Shown in pieces: positions 52,467 through 62,136 of a stretch of DNA of 64,000 nucleotides; within the stretch, counting starts at the first letter, position 1, and every line of letters begins with the position of its first letter. The stretch spans positions 4,163,001-4,227,000 of the forward strand of contig NZ_CP092831.1 in the NCBI RefSeq assembly GCF_022531965.1. Reading direction: 5' to 3'. The notes beneath the pieces are model-generated. The model was given only the letters and a program-made list of their open reading frames with translations. It searched no databases and was not told where the DNA came from. A program made the position numbers and the translations under genes. The DNA comes from Paenibacillus peoriae. Its GTDB lineage: Bacteria > Bacillota > Bacilli > Paenibacillales > Paenibacillaceae.

Positions 52467-53417
52467 ATGAATGTTATTGAAAAAAGAATTGCCGAATTGA
52501 AGCAATATCGACCCGATCTTACCGCCCCGAATGATATAGATTTATTCTGGGCCAAAACACTGGAAGAAGTCCACGCCAAACCTGTACATGCGTTCAAAAC
52601 TCTCGTAGAAACGCCATATCCTCATATTCTTGCCTACCGGGTTACTTTTGAGGGTGTCGATGATACGCCTCTGCATGCCTGGTATGTACGCCCCCGATTT
52701 GCCGGAGATCAAAAGCTGCCATGTATCGTTCTGTTTCATGGCTATACAGGCGGAAAAGGCTATCCTGAAGATTATTCCTCCTGGCTTATGCTTGGCTTTG
52801 CTGTATTGGCAGTAGATGTACGTGGTCAAGGTGGAGAAACGGGAGACCGTCTGGTTGATGCTCATGGTACGGTTAAAGGCTGGGTAACGAAAGGAATATT
52901 GGACAAAGATACCTGCTACTACAAAACGATTACAACTGATGCCCTTAGAGCCGTAGATTGGGTAGCGGAGCAGTCGGATGTCGATTCGGCTAAAATCGCA
53001 ATCAGTGGCGCCAGTCAGGGCGGAGGACTTTCATTAATGGTGGCTGCGCTCAGCGATAAAGCTGCTATTTCAGTAGCGGATATCCCCAATATGTGTCATA
53101 TGGATTTTGGTATGATGAATTCTACCAGTTCGCTGACGGAAGCAGCTGAATTTGCTAACCGATTTCCGGAGCATTTGGAGCAGGTGCTACATACATTAAG
53201 TTATTTTGACGTGATGAATCTTGCTCATCGTATTCGTATCCCGATCATGGTATCGGTAGGGTTCAAGGATACTGTGTGTATGCCAGAGACGATTTTCGCC
53301 GCTTATAACCGTATTGAATCACCGAAAACGATTGAAATTTATCCGTTTACCGGACATTGGGTTGAAGGCTTTCAAAGACGTAAAACAGTTGAATTTTTAG
53401 TGCAGCATTTTTCATAA
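52467..53417 (+). CDS. Acetylxylan esterase / cephalosporin-C deacetylase family
   Basis: A 316-residue alpha/beta hydrolase. The AXE1 family is shown by PCIVLFHGYTGGKG, FAVLAVDVRGQGG and the nucleophile motif SGASQGG (Ser183), with Asp268 in GFKDTVCMP and His297 in FTGHWVEG completing the triad. It lacks a signal peptide, so it acts in the cytoplasm on acetylated xylo-oligosaccharides or similar esters. AAGGAG lies ten bases before the ATG. It follows the YkgJ-like gene by 36 bases and may be co-transcribed. Confidence 0.92.
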   Translation: MNVIEKRIAELKQYRPDLTAPNDIDLFWAKTLEEVHAKPVHAFKTLVETPYPHILAYRVTFEGVDDTPLHAWYVRPRFAGDQKLPCIVLFHGYTGGKGYPEDYSSWLMLGFAVLAVDVRGQGGETGDRLVDAHGTVKGWVTKGILDKDTCYYKTITTDALRAVDWVAEQSDVDSAKIAISGASQGGGLSLMVAALSDKAAISVADIPNMCHMDFGMMNSTSSLTEAAEFANRFPEHLEQVLHTLSYFDVMNLAHRIRIPIMVSVGFKDTVCMPETIFAAYNRIESPKTIEIYPFTGHWVEGFQRRKTVEFLVQHFS

Positions 53418-53433
53418 TTCCTCCGGTGCACAA

Positions 53434-53472
53434 AAAAAGAACACCACGCATCAACCTGCGTAATGTTCTTTT
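53434..53472. terminator. Bidirectional terminator
   Basis: AAAAGAACA..ACGCA pairs with TGCGT..TGTTCTTTT between convergent genes. Confidence 0.85.
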
Positions 53473-53546
53473 CTGCTGCATCGGGGCCAGTCCCGCTTAC
53501 GCCAGACAAACTCCTCGACAACTCACACAAAACAAAACTTCTAAGA

Positions 53547-53870
53547 TTACGATGCAGCTCGCTGTTCTGCTGCCGAATCCCCTGTCCATTTTCGCACCCA
53601 AACAAAATCCATAATCATCAGACCAAACGGAATGAAGGAGGCAAACATAATAAAAAGAGGCCGCCGTATAGACCAATGCAGTGCTGTTTTCCCATAGATC
53701 AAAGCAACGAGGAGCAACAAAAAGCTCACCCGGTATATGTTACCAATCACCATAACCGCCTGGGCCATGCCCGCTGCTTGCAGCGGCTGGTGGGTGAATA
53801 GTATCGCCAAATAAGCTATAGCTTGAATCCAGAGCATGAGTCGGACACGCCCTAAAGGTGTTCTTAACAC
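53547..53870 (-). CDS. Small membrane protein of unknown function
   Basis: A 107-residue protein with three hydrophobic segments (about residues 11-27, 45-63 and 72-90) and a polar C-terminus. The start is GTG with AGGGG about eleven bases upstream. Family not recognised. Transcribed alone toward the terminator at 53434. Confidence 0.6.
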   Translation of the reverse strand: MLRTPLGRVRLMLWIQAIAYLAILFTHQPLQAAGMAQAVMVIGNIYRVSFLLLLVALIYGKTALHWSIRRPLFIMFASFIPFGLMIMDFVWVRKWTGDSAAEQRAAS

Positions 53871-54021
53871 AATTTCAATCCCCTCTCCATTAGCAAGGAT
53901 GTACTCTCATCCTTTACACATCCTTTATTATAACGAAAAGGTCCCCAAACTCCAACCTATCCATTTTGAATTTTGACCTAGTGAGTTGTGTCTGATAGAG
54001 TTGTGTAAGAGGTGATTATAA

Positions 54022-55026
54022 ATGCTTAAACTGGGTATACTGGACCAGTCTCATATTCCTGAAGGCGGTACTGCTCAGGATGCATTATCCAATACAACAG
54101 ATTTAGCCCGCGAAGCTGACCAACTGGGGTACAGCCGTTATTGGGTATCCGAACATCATGCTTCCAAAACACTAGCGCATTCCAGCCCTGAGGTGCTGAT
54201 TGCGCATTTGGCTGCTCACACATCACGCATTCGTGTGGGTTCAGGCGGTATTATGCTGCCACACTATAGCGCGTATAAAGTCGCCGAAAACTTCCGTTTG
54301 CTGGAGGCACTCCATCCAGGACGTATCGACCTGGGAATAGGGCGGGCTCCCGGCGGTTTACCGCTTGCTACTCGCGCCCTGCAGGAAGGCAAGTACCAAT
54401 CTGTCGAACAATATCCACAGCAGATTCTCGATTTAATCGACTACTTCCATGATTCGGTGCCTGACAATCATCGGTTTGCCGGTCTTCATGCCTCCCCGAT
54501 GATATCGACCGTTCCTGAATTATGGTTGCTCGGCTCCAGCGGAGAGAGCGCCCGATTGGCTGCGATGATGGGGGCCTCCTATGCCTTTGCCCAATTTTTC
54601 GGGACTCCAGGCGGTGTAGAAGCTACTGCACGTTACCACGAGCAATTTCAGCCTTCGATCCTGGGTGATAAGCCCCATTCCATGGCGGCAGTTACGGTGG
54701 CCTGCGCTGAAACCGAAGAAGAGGCTGAGCAGCTGGCGTCCAGTGCTAGTTTGTATTTCCTTTTGCTCATGCAAGGTAAAGAAATGAGTTCTCTTCCGTC
54801 GGTGAAAACAGCAATGTCCTATCCATACACAGAGTTGGATCGTGAGCGGCTGCGTCAGTCCGCAGCATGGCGTGTTGTTGGTACCCCTGAACAGTGTAAG
54901 GAACAGCTACTAAGACTGGCTGAGCAATATCGTACCGATGAGTTACTGGTCGTTTCATCCATTCATGACTTTGATAAACGTGTTCAGTCCTACCGTCTGC
55001 TGGCCAAAGCTTTTGATTTGGTATAG
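54022..55026 (+). CDS. LLM class flavin-dependent oxidoreductase
   Basis: A 334-residue luciferase-like monooxygenase. Family marks are LGILDQSHIPEG at the start, YSRYWVSEHHASKTLAHSSPEVLIAHLAAHTSRIRVGSGGIMLPHYSAYKVAENFRLLEALHPGRIDLGIGRAPGG and WLLGSSGESARLAAMMG, typical of the YwcH/YvbT subgroup (MsnO8-like). It uses reduced flavin and O2; substrate unknown. AGAGGTGATT precedes the ATG. Single-gene unit. Confidence 0.92.
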   Translation: MLKLGILDQSHIPEGGTAQDALSNTTDLAREADQLGYSRYWVSEHHASKTLAHSSPEVLIAHLAAHTSRIRVGSGGIMLPHYSAYKVAENFRLLEALHPGRIDLGIGRAPGGLPLATRALQEGKYQSVEQYPQQILDLIDYFHDSVPDNHRFAGLHASPMISTVPELWLLGSSGESARLAAMMGASYAFAQFFGTPGGVEATARYHEQFQPSILGDKPHSMAAVTVACAETEEEAEQLASSASLYFLLLMQGKEMSSLPSVKTAMSYPYTELDRERLRQSAAWRVVGTPEQCKEQLLRLAEQYRTDELLVVSSIHDFDKRVQSYRLLAKAFDLV

Positions 55027-55061
55027 ACAGCCGTTGAACGGAGGCTGAGCTTCAGAAACAT

Positions 55062-55103
55062 AAAAAACCCCCGCCAGCCTATAATGGCAACAGCGGGGGT
55101 TTG
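55062..55103 (+). terminator. Terminator of the LLM oxidoreductase gene
   Basis: AAACCCCCGC pairs with GCGGGGGTTT, 20-base loop. Confidence 0.8.
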
Positions 55104-55357
55104 TCGTAGAGAAGGGTTCATTGGAACCAACCCATCTACACTATGGAAGTAATTCAAGCACTACAAAAGTCTAACACCATATGGTACTTTGGTAGTATAC
55201 ACATCGAAACTAAAGTTCCAGTTGTTACCTCCTAAAGTTCCAGTTCGTATATACCAAAGGCGCATATTCTATACTCCAAACCTTGGAAAAATTGCACCCA
55301 AAAGTCCCATTCTTTACTCATTCCGATAAAGTTAATAACGGTTAAATTCTAAGGTTC
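55104..55357. other. Intergenic region, no gene seen
   Basis: Between convergent genes. The sequence AAAGTTCCAGTT occurs twice (near 55210 and 55234), a short direct repeat; nothing else is recognisable. Confidence 0.4.
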
Positions 55358-56971
55358 CTAAGGTTCTATACCCCAAACCAGCTTACCCTGCTGATATACA
55401 GTGCCATGGTCCCAGTCTGCAAATGCTTTTTGGGTAGCACCATAGGAGTAATCGTTGGTCTCATCAAAATTGCTCCAATTTGCAGCATGAATACGGGGTT
55501 GAATTTCTCCGCTTTCCCCACCGGGCTGAATCGTTCCGGCTCCATCTGTGAAAGAAATCTCCACATATTTATCAGCCTTGGCCTTTGGATTCGGCAATGT
55601 TACAAAAGTTGCTTTTACCTTCTCATTGCCAATCCTGGCCCAGTCTACAAAAAACTGCTGAGCTTGTTTGCTTTCATCTGTGTAATAGTAGCGAATTTTT
55701 AGATCGCTCAACTTCACAGCTGTTTTCCCTTTATTTTTGATATTAAATTCAGGACGGATTGCGTTATCCTTGGCATTTGTGTCACCGGTGCGATACTGTA
55801 GCACAATTCCTTGATCGTTACTGCCTGGTGTACTTCCTCCGTTGTCGTTATCGCCGCCGTTGTTGCCACCACCGTTATTACCGCCAGTGTTGCCATCTCC
55901 GCCGTTATCCCCACCGTTGTTTCCGCCTCCACCAATGTTGCTGGAGCCTTCCAGAATCGCCTGTTTTACGAATTTGCCAGAAGCGGACAATTGTGAATCA
56001 GGCCATCCGCCCTTACGGTCAGCACCAGGCAACAGCGCAGCAGAGGCCTCGTTTTTATCTGACAGCGACCAGTTAGCCCAACTGATTCCACGGCTTGCCA
56101 GAAAATCAGTCCATACTTTGGATTCAGTCAGGAACGGACCACCGTTACCCGAAGCATCGCTTGTACCCCACTCGGTAGCAAATATGCCCACGCCTTTGTT
56201 CAGCGCATAATCAACCCGATCGCGCAAGTATTGTCCATGCGTACCCGCATAGAAATGTACGGTATACATTGTATTCTTGTCTGGAAGTGGATGATCTGCT
56301 GCATCATGTACATCCTGACTCCATGTGCCTGTTCCCACAATAATAATATTGTCTGGGTCCTTAGCGCGAATAACCTGAGATACCTCAGACGCATAAGGTC
56401 GGATTTGATTGTTCCAGTTCACATTCCCATTCGGCTCATTGGCAAGTTCATAGATTACGTTAGGTAAATGGCCGTACTGAGTTGAAAATTCATTAAAGAA
56501 AGCTTTGGCTTCATTTTTATGAATGTTCGGATCGCCATCTGAAAGAATGTGCCAGTCGATAATGACGTACAAGCCCAGTTTCTGTGCTGCCTCAATCGCT
56601 TCCTTCACTTTATTTTTCAAAGAAGGATTGGCGATATAACCATCTTCTTCAGTGTACAGTGCAACCCGGAATACGGAAATGCCCCAATCGTCCCGTAGCC
56701 ATTTCATTGAGTCCTGATTTACCAGATCCCCAAACCATTGGACGCCGTGAGAGCTAATACCTTTGAGTTGTACAGGTTTACCGTTTTTATCCACCAGTTT
56801 ACCGTTCTTTACTGAAAGTTGTCCGTAACGTTCCACAGGGGTTGTCCCGGCAGCCTCTGCTGTTTGCGTATTCCAGTTGAATCCGTTCGTTAACGTTAAT
56901 ACCAATACTGCTGTTAGCATCACTGCTACTCTTTTTGCGATCCTTGGCAGGACCCATTGCCCATTCATCAT
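55358..56971 (-). CDS. Secreted endoglucanase, GH5 with C-terminal CBM3
   Basis: A 537-residue secreted cellulase. Signal peptide about residues 1-40 (ending TAEA-AG). GH5 catalytic domain about 45-340 with acid/base Glu179 in YELANEPN and nucleophile Glu267 in FATEWGT. Then a Gly/Asn-rich linker of about 40 residues and a family-3 cellulose-binding module ([25 protein letters not shown] to the end, GKLVWGIEP). It resembles Bacillus EglS. AAGGAAGG precedes the ATG, and a second AAAGGAGGGGG lies 66 bases upstream in the leader. Confidence 0.95.
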   Translation of the reverse strand: MMNGQWVLPRIAKRVAVMLTAVLVLTLTNGFNWNTQTAEAAGTTPVERYGQLSVKNGKLVDKNGKPVQLKGISSHGVQWFGDLVNQDSMKWLRDDWGISVFRVALYTEEDGYIANPSLKNKVKEAIEAAQKLGLYVIIDWHILSDGDPNIHKNEAKAFFNEFSTQYGHLPNVIYELANEPNGNVNWNNQIRPYASEVSQVIRAKDPDNIIIVGTGTWSQDVHDAADHPLPDKNTMYTVHFYAGTHGQYLRDRVDYALNKGVGIFATEWGTSDASGNGGPFLTESKVWTDFLASRGISWANWSLSDKNEASAALLPGADRKGGWPDSQLSASGKFVKQAILEGSSNIGGGGNNGGDNGGDGNTGGNNGGGNNGGDNDNGGSTPGSNDQGIVLQYRTGDTNAKDNAIRPEFNIKNKGKTAVKLSDLKIRYYYTDESKQAQQFFVDWARIGNEKVKATFVTLPNPKAKADKYVEISFTDGAGTIQPGGESGEIQPRIHAANWSNFDETNDYSYGATQKAFADWDHGTVYQQGKLVWGIEP

Positions 56972-57036
56972 TTACACATTCCTTCCTTTTTATAAAGTAG
57001 ATGAGACTTATCAGTACGTTGTTCTCCGCTCTTTTG

Positions 57037-57047
57037 CCCCCTCCTTT
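57037..57047 (-). promoter_or_regulatory. Shine-Dalgarno-like element in the GH5-CBM3 leader (STAB-SD candidate)
   Basis: AAAGGAGGGGG on the minus strand, 66 bases upstream of the endoglucanase ATG and not followed by a plausible gene. A TATAAT at 57110-57115 could be the -10 of the promoter. Confidence 0.4.
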
Positions 57048-57270
57048 GTACAACAAGAGGATCAGGTCCAAACATCGAGGTCACTTACCTGTATATGGAT
57101 GATACTACTATTATAGTTAGTTCCATGTTACATTTCGACTTTATGATAGAAAATGAACAGGAAGTCACGGTTTTGGGATGTGTTCTACTTGGTTGGCTAC
57201 TATGGAGTACTAAAGGGACAAAAGACTCATTTACCCATTGCAAAATTCGGAGAATTTTAGTTGTTTTAAT
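57048..57270. other. Promoter-side intergenic region of the GH5-CBM3 gene
   Basis: No convincing gene; a 73-codon plus-strand frame at 57095 lacks a ribosome site. The minus-strand TATAAT at 57110-57115 is the best promoter element seen. Confidence 0.4.
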
Positions 57271-57312
57271 AAAAAAAGACCGCTTCCCGTGCCTTGGCTC
57301 GGTAGCAGTCTT
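57271..57312 (-). terminator. Terminator of the 83-residue protein gene
   Basis: AAGACTGCT..GCC pairs with GGC..AGCGGTCTT on the minus strand, followed by seven T. Confidence 0.75.
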
Positions 57313-57375
57313 ATAGATGATCTTATATGTGATCGAATAATGTTACAAATATCGTCTTAACGTATGATCTCCCTA

Positions 57376-57627
57376 TTACCCCTGAGCAGTTGCTTGAGGT
57401 TCTTTGGTCGTCTGATCTTTCCTCATATCGCCGCCATCCGTCGCTTGCTCTGTCAGTACAGTCTCAGATGAGTTACCTATTACCTTGTCAATAAGTTGCA
57501 GCCAAGGTTCTTCACTACCTCCACAGCTCTCAATATCACCGAGCAGGGACTCTAGCGTGGTTCCTTCTTCTGGCAAATCAATAACTAAACTGTCTTCGTC
57601 AACTTGGATGGTGCAGCAGGTTTTCAT
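57376..57627 (-). CDS. Small acidic protein of unknown function
   Basis: An 83-residue acidic protein starting KTCCTIQVDEDSLVIDLPEEG; it carries a CC pair near the N-terminus, one later Cys, and a disordered Gln/Thr-rich tail. GAGGG lies nine bases before the ATG at 57627; the longer frame from 57660 has no ribosome site. No family recognised. It has its own terminator and is separate from the Dha operon. Confidence 0.55.
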   Translation of the reverse strand: MKTCCTIQVDEDSLVIDLPEEGTTLESLLGDIESCGGSEEPWLQLIDKVIGNSSETVLTEQATDGGDMRKDQTTKEPQATAQG

Positions 57628-57848
57628 TGTAAATCCCTCGCTTAATTCATATTTGAGCATGCAGTAAGCTAGCTCAGATGGGATGAACTCCCATGGATTC
57701 CGGGATAAGCCCTTTGAATCCGTCTGAAATTATAAACCTAATGCACATCAATTGCAATGAACAAACCTTGAATTTTTAAGAATTAGCGAGTGTTACAGAC
57801 AGGAATGGATATCTAAACGAAGTGTTCGCGCCTTGGATTTATAGAGAA

Positions 57849-59609
57849 TCAGTTCAAAGATTCAGCAAGCTCCGTAAAAATCACGCCAAGCGCATAAGCC
57901 CCCGCGTCTGGATAACCAAGGCTTCTCTCTCCTACCGTTCCGGCACGACCCATGCGCGCCACGATATCTTCCGTCTTTTTGGCCCCTAATACAGCGGCTT
58001 GAGCACCTCTTACAAAGGCTGTCTTCACGTCAAAATCTAATTTTGCGCTCTCCAACCAGCTATCTGCACATGGCACTAATGCGTCAATAAGCGTTTTATC
58101 GCCAACGACGGCTCCTCTGCCGAAGGAACGTTTGCCTGTTGATTGTATGCCTTGCACCGCAGCCTGCATCATATCTGCGAATTCGGAAACAGCGAGTTCG
58201 GTTCGTTCGCCCGCGGATCGTGCCGCTGCGCGAAATGCTGAGCCCCAGATCGGACCCGAAGCGCCACCGCAGTATTCCATGATGACGAATGAGCATGAAT
58301 GAAGAAAGGCTCCCATCGTCAAAGAATCTTGATTCAGAATGTCTCTCCATTCCCGTTTCAGCTGACGAAATCCCTTAGCAACGCTCATGCCAAAGTCGCC
58401 GTCGCCTGCATGAGAGTCAAGATCGCAGAAAAGTACCTCATTCTTGATGATAACCTCACTCATCTTATCGACTAGGTAGGTAAGATTGTTCAACGTAATT
58501 TTGTTGTTTTCAATAACCGCGAAGGCAGGATCCGTTTCTACCTCAAAGGATACTTGCCGCTTTTCGTCTGCTACAGTTGAAATATCCGTGAATACGACAT
58601 GATCAACAGGTCCAGCCACCTTGAACGCAGGCGCGTTGCTTTCATGGGAGAGGAGCGTTTTCAGTTCGTTGTCCAGCTTCATGATGGAAACCGAGATACC
58701 TGCCATATCGATACTCGTCATATAATTGTTGACAAAAGTGCGATCAATCTTGATCCCTTTCGCTGCTAGTTCGCGAGTGACCGAATGGTTGAAGAGGTAC
58801 AGTTCTTGCAGAGGCGTACCGCCGAAACCATTGATCAACAGGGCGATTTCTCCGCTGAATCCAGTTTCGATCTGCATGTCTCGAAGGAGATCGGTTACCA
58901 TTCTGCCTGCCAGCGTATCTGCATCCGTCAGCTTCTCGCGGCTGGTCCCAGGCTCGCCGTGAATGCCGACACCGTACTCGATTTCATCATGCCCGAGCTC
59001 TAATGTTGGCGTGCCCTTCGCCGGCACGGTACACGAAGTCAATGCGAATCCGATACTGCGTACATTCGCAGCGGCTTTCTCGGCTACTGCTTTAACTTCC
59101 GCCAGACTCCGGCCCTCTTCCGCCGCTGCACCCGCGATCTTGTGGACGAGTACCGTTCCCGCCACTCCGCGCCGTCCGACTGTATATAGGCTGTCTTCTA
59201 CAGCGATGTCGTCCTCAACCTTTACATAGTCCACTTCCAGACCGTCTTCAGTGGCCAGATGGGCGCCGTTTCTAAAGTTCATAATATCTCCGCTGTAATT
59301 TTTGATAATCAGCAGCGCACCTTTTTCCCCGGTTGTCGCTCGGATGGCCTGATACACTTGAATTTGTGAGGGAGAGGCGAAGACATCACCGCAGACCGCG
59401 GCATCAAGCATCCCTTTGCCAACGAAGCCAGCGTGGGCGGGTTCATGCCCGCTGCCACCGCCGCTGATGAGCGTTACTTTCTCCGCATTCAATTCCTTTT
59501 TCTTGAGCACTTTGTATTTTGGCAGAAATTCCAACTCGGGATGCGCGAGCGCAATACCACTGCACATCTCAAGGACCAAATTTTCCGCACGGTTGATGAC
59601 CTTTTTCAT
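57849..59609 (-). CDS. Dihydroxyacetone kinase, fused DhaK-DhaL (ATP-dependent)
   Basis: A 586-residue single-chain kinase. The N-terminal DhaK domain (about 1-330) has LISGGGSGHEPAHAGFVGKGMLDAAVCGDVFASP and EYGVGIHGEPG, with the His that binds dihydroxyacetone covalently. The C-terminal DhaL domain (about 375-586) has HAGDGDFGMSVAKGF with the Asp residues that hold Mg-ATP. This fused form resembles ATP-using kinases rather than the PTS-linked DhaKLM set. It makes dihydroxyacetone phosphate. The ATG lies one base after the glycerol dehydrogenase stop; GGAGGT is inside that gene's end. Confidence 0.93.
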   Translation of the reverse strand: MKKVINRAENLVLEMCSGIALAHPELEFLPKYKVLKKKELNAEKVTLISGGGSGHEPAHAGFVGKGMLDAAVCGDVFASPSQIQVYQAIRATTGEKGALLIIKNYSGDIMNFRNGAHLATEDGLEVDYVKVEDDIAVEDSLYTVGRRGVAGTVLVHKIAGAAAEEGRSLAEVKAVAEKAAANVRSIGFALTSCTVPAKGTPTLELGHDEIEYGVGIHGEPGTSREKLTDADTLAGRMVTDLLRDMQIETGFSGEIALLINGFGGTPLQELYLFNHSVTRELAAKGIKIDRTFVNNYMTSIDMAGISVSIMKLDNELKTLLSHESNAPAFKVAGPVDHVVFTDISTVADEKRQVSFEVETDPAFAVIENNKITLNNLTYLVDKMSEVIIKNEVLFCDLDSHAGDGDFGMSVAKGFRQLKREWRDILNQDSLTMGAFLHSCSFVIMEYCGGASGPIWGSAFRAAARSAGERTELAVSEFADMMQAAVQGIQSTGKRSFGRGAVVGDKTLIDALVPCADSWLESAKLDFDVKTAFVRGAQAAVLGAKKTEDIVARMGRAGTVGERSLGYPDAGAYALGVIFTELAESLN

Positions 59610-59610
59610 G

Positions 59611-60744
59611 CTATTTTACCTCCGCTTTGTATTGGCTCCCGATACGGTCGGCCGCAGCGATTGCCGCTGCAACCTGCTCCACTGTGACCGGAAACGGCAT
59701 GGAATGAATCGATTCCTCCAGAATGCAGGCCTTTGCAGCTACTTCCATGAGTTCTTCCTGGCTGATATGATCGACGCCGATATCGGCCAAGCAGACCGGT
59801 AAACCGACGGCTAAACAGAAATCAAGTACCTGATGCAATTCTTCCGTCGGCGCGTTTTCGAGCACCAGCTGTGCGATCGTGCCGAATGCAACTTTCTCTC
59901 CATGATAATAATGATGCGTGCCTTCCAAAATCGTGAGTCCATCATGAATCGCATGGGCCGCTGCAAGTCCGCCGCTCTCGAAGCCGAGGCCTGAGAGTAA
60001 AATATTAGTTTCAATGATATTTTCGAGTGCTTGCGTAACCTGGTTTTCATCACATGCCGCTTTTGCTTTGGCACCGTCTTTTAACAGCATTTCATAACAT
60101 AGCGTTGCAAGTGCAATCGCCGCATTTGTACCTACTGCTGGCGCACACTGTCCTTCGCGTACTCCGTTAGGCAGTCCGGCATTGACCCTAGAGTAAGAAC
60201 GGGAGGTCGCACGGGCTTCAAAGTAAGTCGACAGTGCATCACCCATACCTGATACAAGGAATCGGGTTGGTGCATTAGCGATTACGGTGGTGTCGACTAA
60301 TACGACACTCGGGCTTTGCTTAAAATAGGCGTAATCGTCGAAAGCGCCTTCCGGAGTGTAAAGAACGGCCGAGTGACTTGTCGGTGCATCCGTCGCAGCA
60401 ATCGTCGGACAGATGATAAGCGCTTCCCCTTGAGCCACGCATTTCGCCGCGTCGATCGCTTTCCCACCGCCGAGACCTACGATACAATCGCATCCATTTG
60501 CAGTAGCAATTTCCTGAAGTCTGGACACTTCCTGTCTGGAACACTCACCCATAAAACCGCTTTCAATAAAGGTCACGTTATATTTACCCAAAGTGGAATC
60601 AAGTTTATCTTTTACCCGCGCCACATCGGCAGGATGCGCAATCAGTAAAGCGGATTTGCCGAAGGTGCTCACATAGTAACCCAAATTCAACAATTCGTTT
60701 TCACCTTGTACATATTTGCTTGGGCTGATAAAAGCTTTTCTCAT
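59611..60744 (-). CDS. gldA: Glycerol dehydrogenase, iron/zinc-dependent
   Basis: A 377-residue NAD-dependent dehydrogenase of the GldA family. IVGLGGGKAIDAAKCVA binds NAD; CPTIAATDAPTSHSAVLYT is the family signature. Metal ligands are expected at the Asp in SGMGDALSTYFEA and the His residues in AAHAIHDGL and YYHGEKVAFG. It oxidises glycerol to dihydroxyacetone, the substrate of the kinase encoded next, so the two genes form a fermentative glycerol route. AAGGAGGA precedes the ATG. A PocR-AraC regulator gene lies divergently upstream and probably controls the operon. Confidence 0.92.
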   Translation of the reverse strand: MRKAFISPSKYVQGENELLNLGYYVSTFGKSALLIAHPADVARVKDKLDSTLGKYNVTFIESGFMGECSRQEVSRLQEIATANGCDCIVGLGGGKAIDAAKCVAQGEALIICPTIAATDAPTSHSAVLYTPEGAFDDYAYFKQSPSVVLVDTTVIANAPTRFLVSGMGDALSTYFEARATSRSYSRVNAGLPNGVREGQCAPAVGTNAAIALATLCYEMLLKDGAKAKAACDENQVTQALENIIETNILLSGLGFESGGLAAAHAIHDGLTILEGTHHYYHGEKVAFGTIAQLVLENAPTEELHQVLDFCLAVGLPVCLADIGVDHISQEELMEVAAKACILEESIHSMPFPVTVEQVAAAIAAADRIGSQYKAEVK

Positions 60745-60933
60745 CTAAAATTCCTCCTTATGATTGTGTTGGCTTCGTTCTGATTAAAACTATAACCGAA
60801 CCATGTAGACTTTACATTGGAGGAATCAAGGAATATATTATAATCTACAATCGTATTTTTTTGCACTGAAGATCACGAATTGTACTTTTTTGTTATTACT
60901 TACAGGATAATTTACCATTAAGGGATGAGAATC

Positions 60934-61965
60934 TTGATACGTGAACATTTGAGCATCCAGAAAATCTTTGATTTGAAAAAGTGGGAGCAGCTGCAGGATT
61001 CATTAGCATCCGTTACCCAATTAGCCATTCTCACCGTCGATTATAAAGGGAATCCTGTAACTAGCCACAGTCAATGCCAATCGTTCTGCAAGAAGGTTCG
61101 CCAGGATGAGAATCTCCTTCCCTACTGCCAAAAATGTGACTCTCGCGGTGGACTTGAAGCGGTACGTTCCAACAAACCTTATATTTATCTCTGTCATTAT
61201 GACATCGTCGACATCGCGGTACCGATCATTATCGACGATAAGTACATCGGCGCCGTCATGGCAGGTCAGGTCCGCTTAGCCGATCCTTCGAGTGCCTTAC
61301 AGCTGGAGCAAATCCTCACGTCAAAAAATGAAAAACTGTACAGTTCCAAATGGGAGGAACTTAAGAATGATTACGCCGATCTGCCATCCATGACCTATCA
61401 GGAAATCCAGACGATCTCCAACATGTTATCCTTACTGTGTAATTATATTGTTGAAGAAGCGATGAACAAAAATCTTCTCGCGGAAATGTTCGAGAAGGCG
61501 TCGGCCACACAGTCCACACCGCAGTTGTCCGAGATCCTTCCTGGCTACTCGCTGGAGCATATCGAAAACCTTAAGAAAGAAATGAATAATTTCTTAGCAG
61601 ATGCCTATCTGAATTCCTCAGGAGATGTGGATATTCCGTGCGGAAATCCCGTACTCCAACCCGCCTTCGAATATATTTTTGAGCACAAGGGTGAAACTTT
61701 TTCTTTGAAAGCCATGGCTGACTTGTGCCACATTAGCCCAAGCTATTTTAGTCGGCTGTTTGCGAAGGAAACGGGGGAGAACTTTTCCAGCTATCTTTCC
61801 CGCCTGAAGATGAAATGGGCGAAGCAGTTGCTCGAAGCTACAGATATTCCTGTATCTCAGATCAGTAGCGAGCTCGGCTTCAATGAGCCGGGGTATTTTA
61901 TTAAAATATTCAAAAAGTATGAAGGCACAACGCCTGCGGTGTACCGAAAGTATTACAAGGGATAA
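60934..61965 (+). CDS. AraC family regulator with PocR sensory domain
   Basis: About 343 residues. Residues 15-170 are a PocR domain: LAILTVDYKGNPVTSHSQCQSFC, LPYCQKCDSRGG and YIYLCHYDIVDIAVPIIIDDKYIGAVMAGQV, with Cys residues that may sense redox or bind metal. The C-terminal 100 residues carry the AraC double helix-turn-helix (SLKAMADLCHISPSYFSRLFAKETGENF...YFIKIFKKYEGTTPAVYRK). PocR-type regulators control glycerol/diol use, matching the divergent gldA-dha operon. The ATG at 60925 directly abuts AAGGG; the TTG at 60934 is better spaced and is used here, though the ATG is possible. Confidence 0.88.
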   Translation: MIREHLSIQKIFDLKKWEQLQDSLASVTQLAILTVDYKGNPVTSHSQCQSFCKKVRQDENLLPYCQKCDSRGGLEAVRSNKPYIYLCHYDIVDIAVPIIIDDKYIGAVMAGQVRLADPSSALQLEQILTSKNEKLYSSKWEELKNDYADLPSMTYQEIQTISNMLSLLCNYIVEEAMNKNLLAEMFEKASATQSTPQLSEILPGYSLEHIENLKKEMNNFLADAYLNSSGDVDIPCGNPVLQPAFEYIFEHKGETFSLKAMADLCHISPSYFSRLFAKETGENFSSYLSRLKMKWAKQLLEATDIPVSQISSELGFNEPGYFIKIFKKYEGTTPAVYRKYYKG

Positions 61966-62136
61966 AAAACGAAAAACAGATGATTCACGGGTCTAACGTC
62001 TCCATGATCATCTGTTCATATTGTTCTTGCCCAAGCTACATAATCTGTGTGTGCTTGTCAGGCTGCCTGAGATTGTGTTTTGCGCTCAATCATCATCCCC
62101 TATTTATCAGCAATTTTATAGAGTGTTTTTTTATCT

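Noticed and set aside
56884..56905. GTTAACGTTAAT in the GH5-CBM3 signal-peptide region as a cre site.
   Set aside because: Only about 11 of 14 positions match and it lies inside the coding sequence.
61966..62136. ACAGATGAT/ATCATCTGT hairpin after the PocR-AraC gene as a terminator.
   Set aside because: No T tract follows the stem, so termination is not supported.
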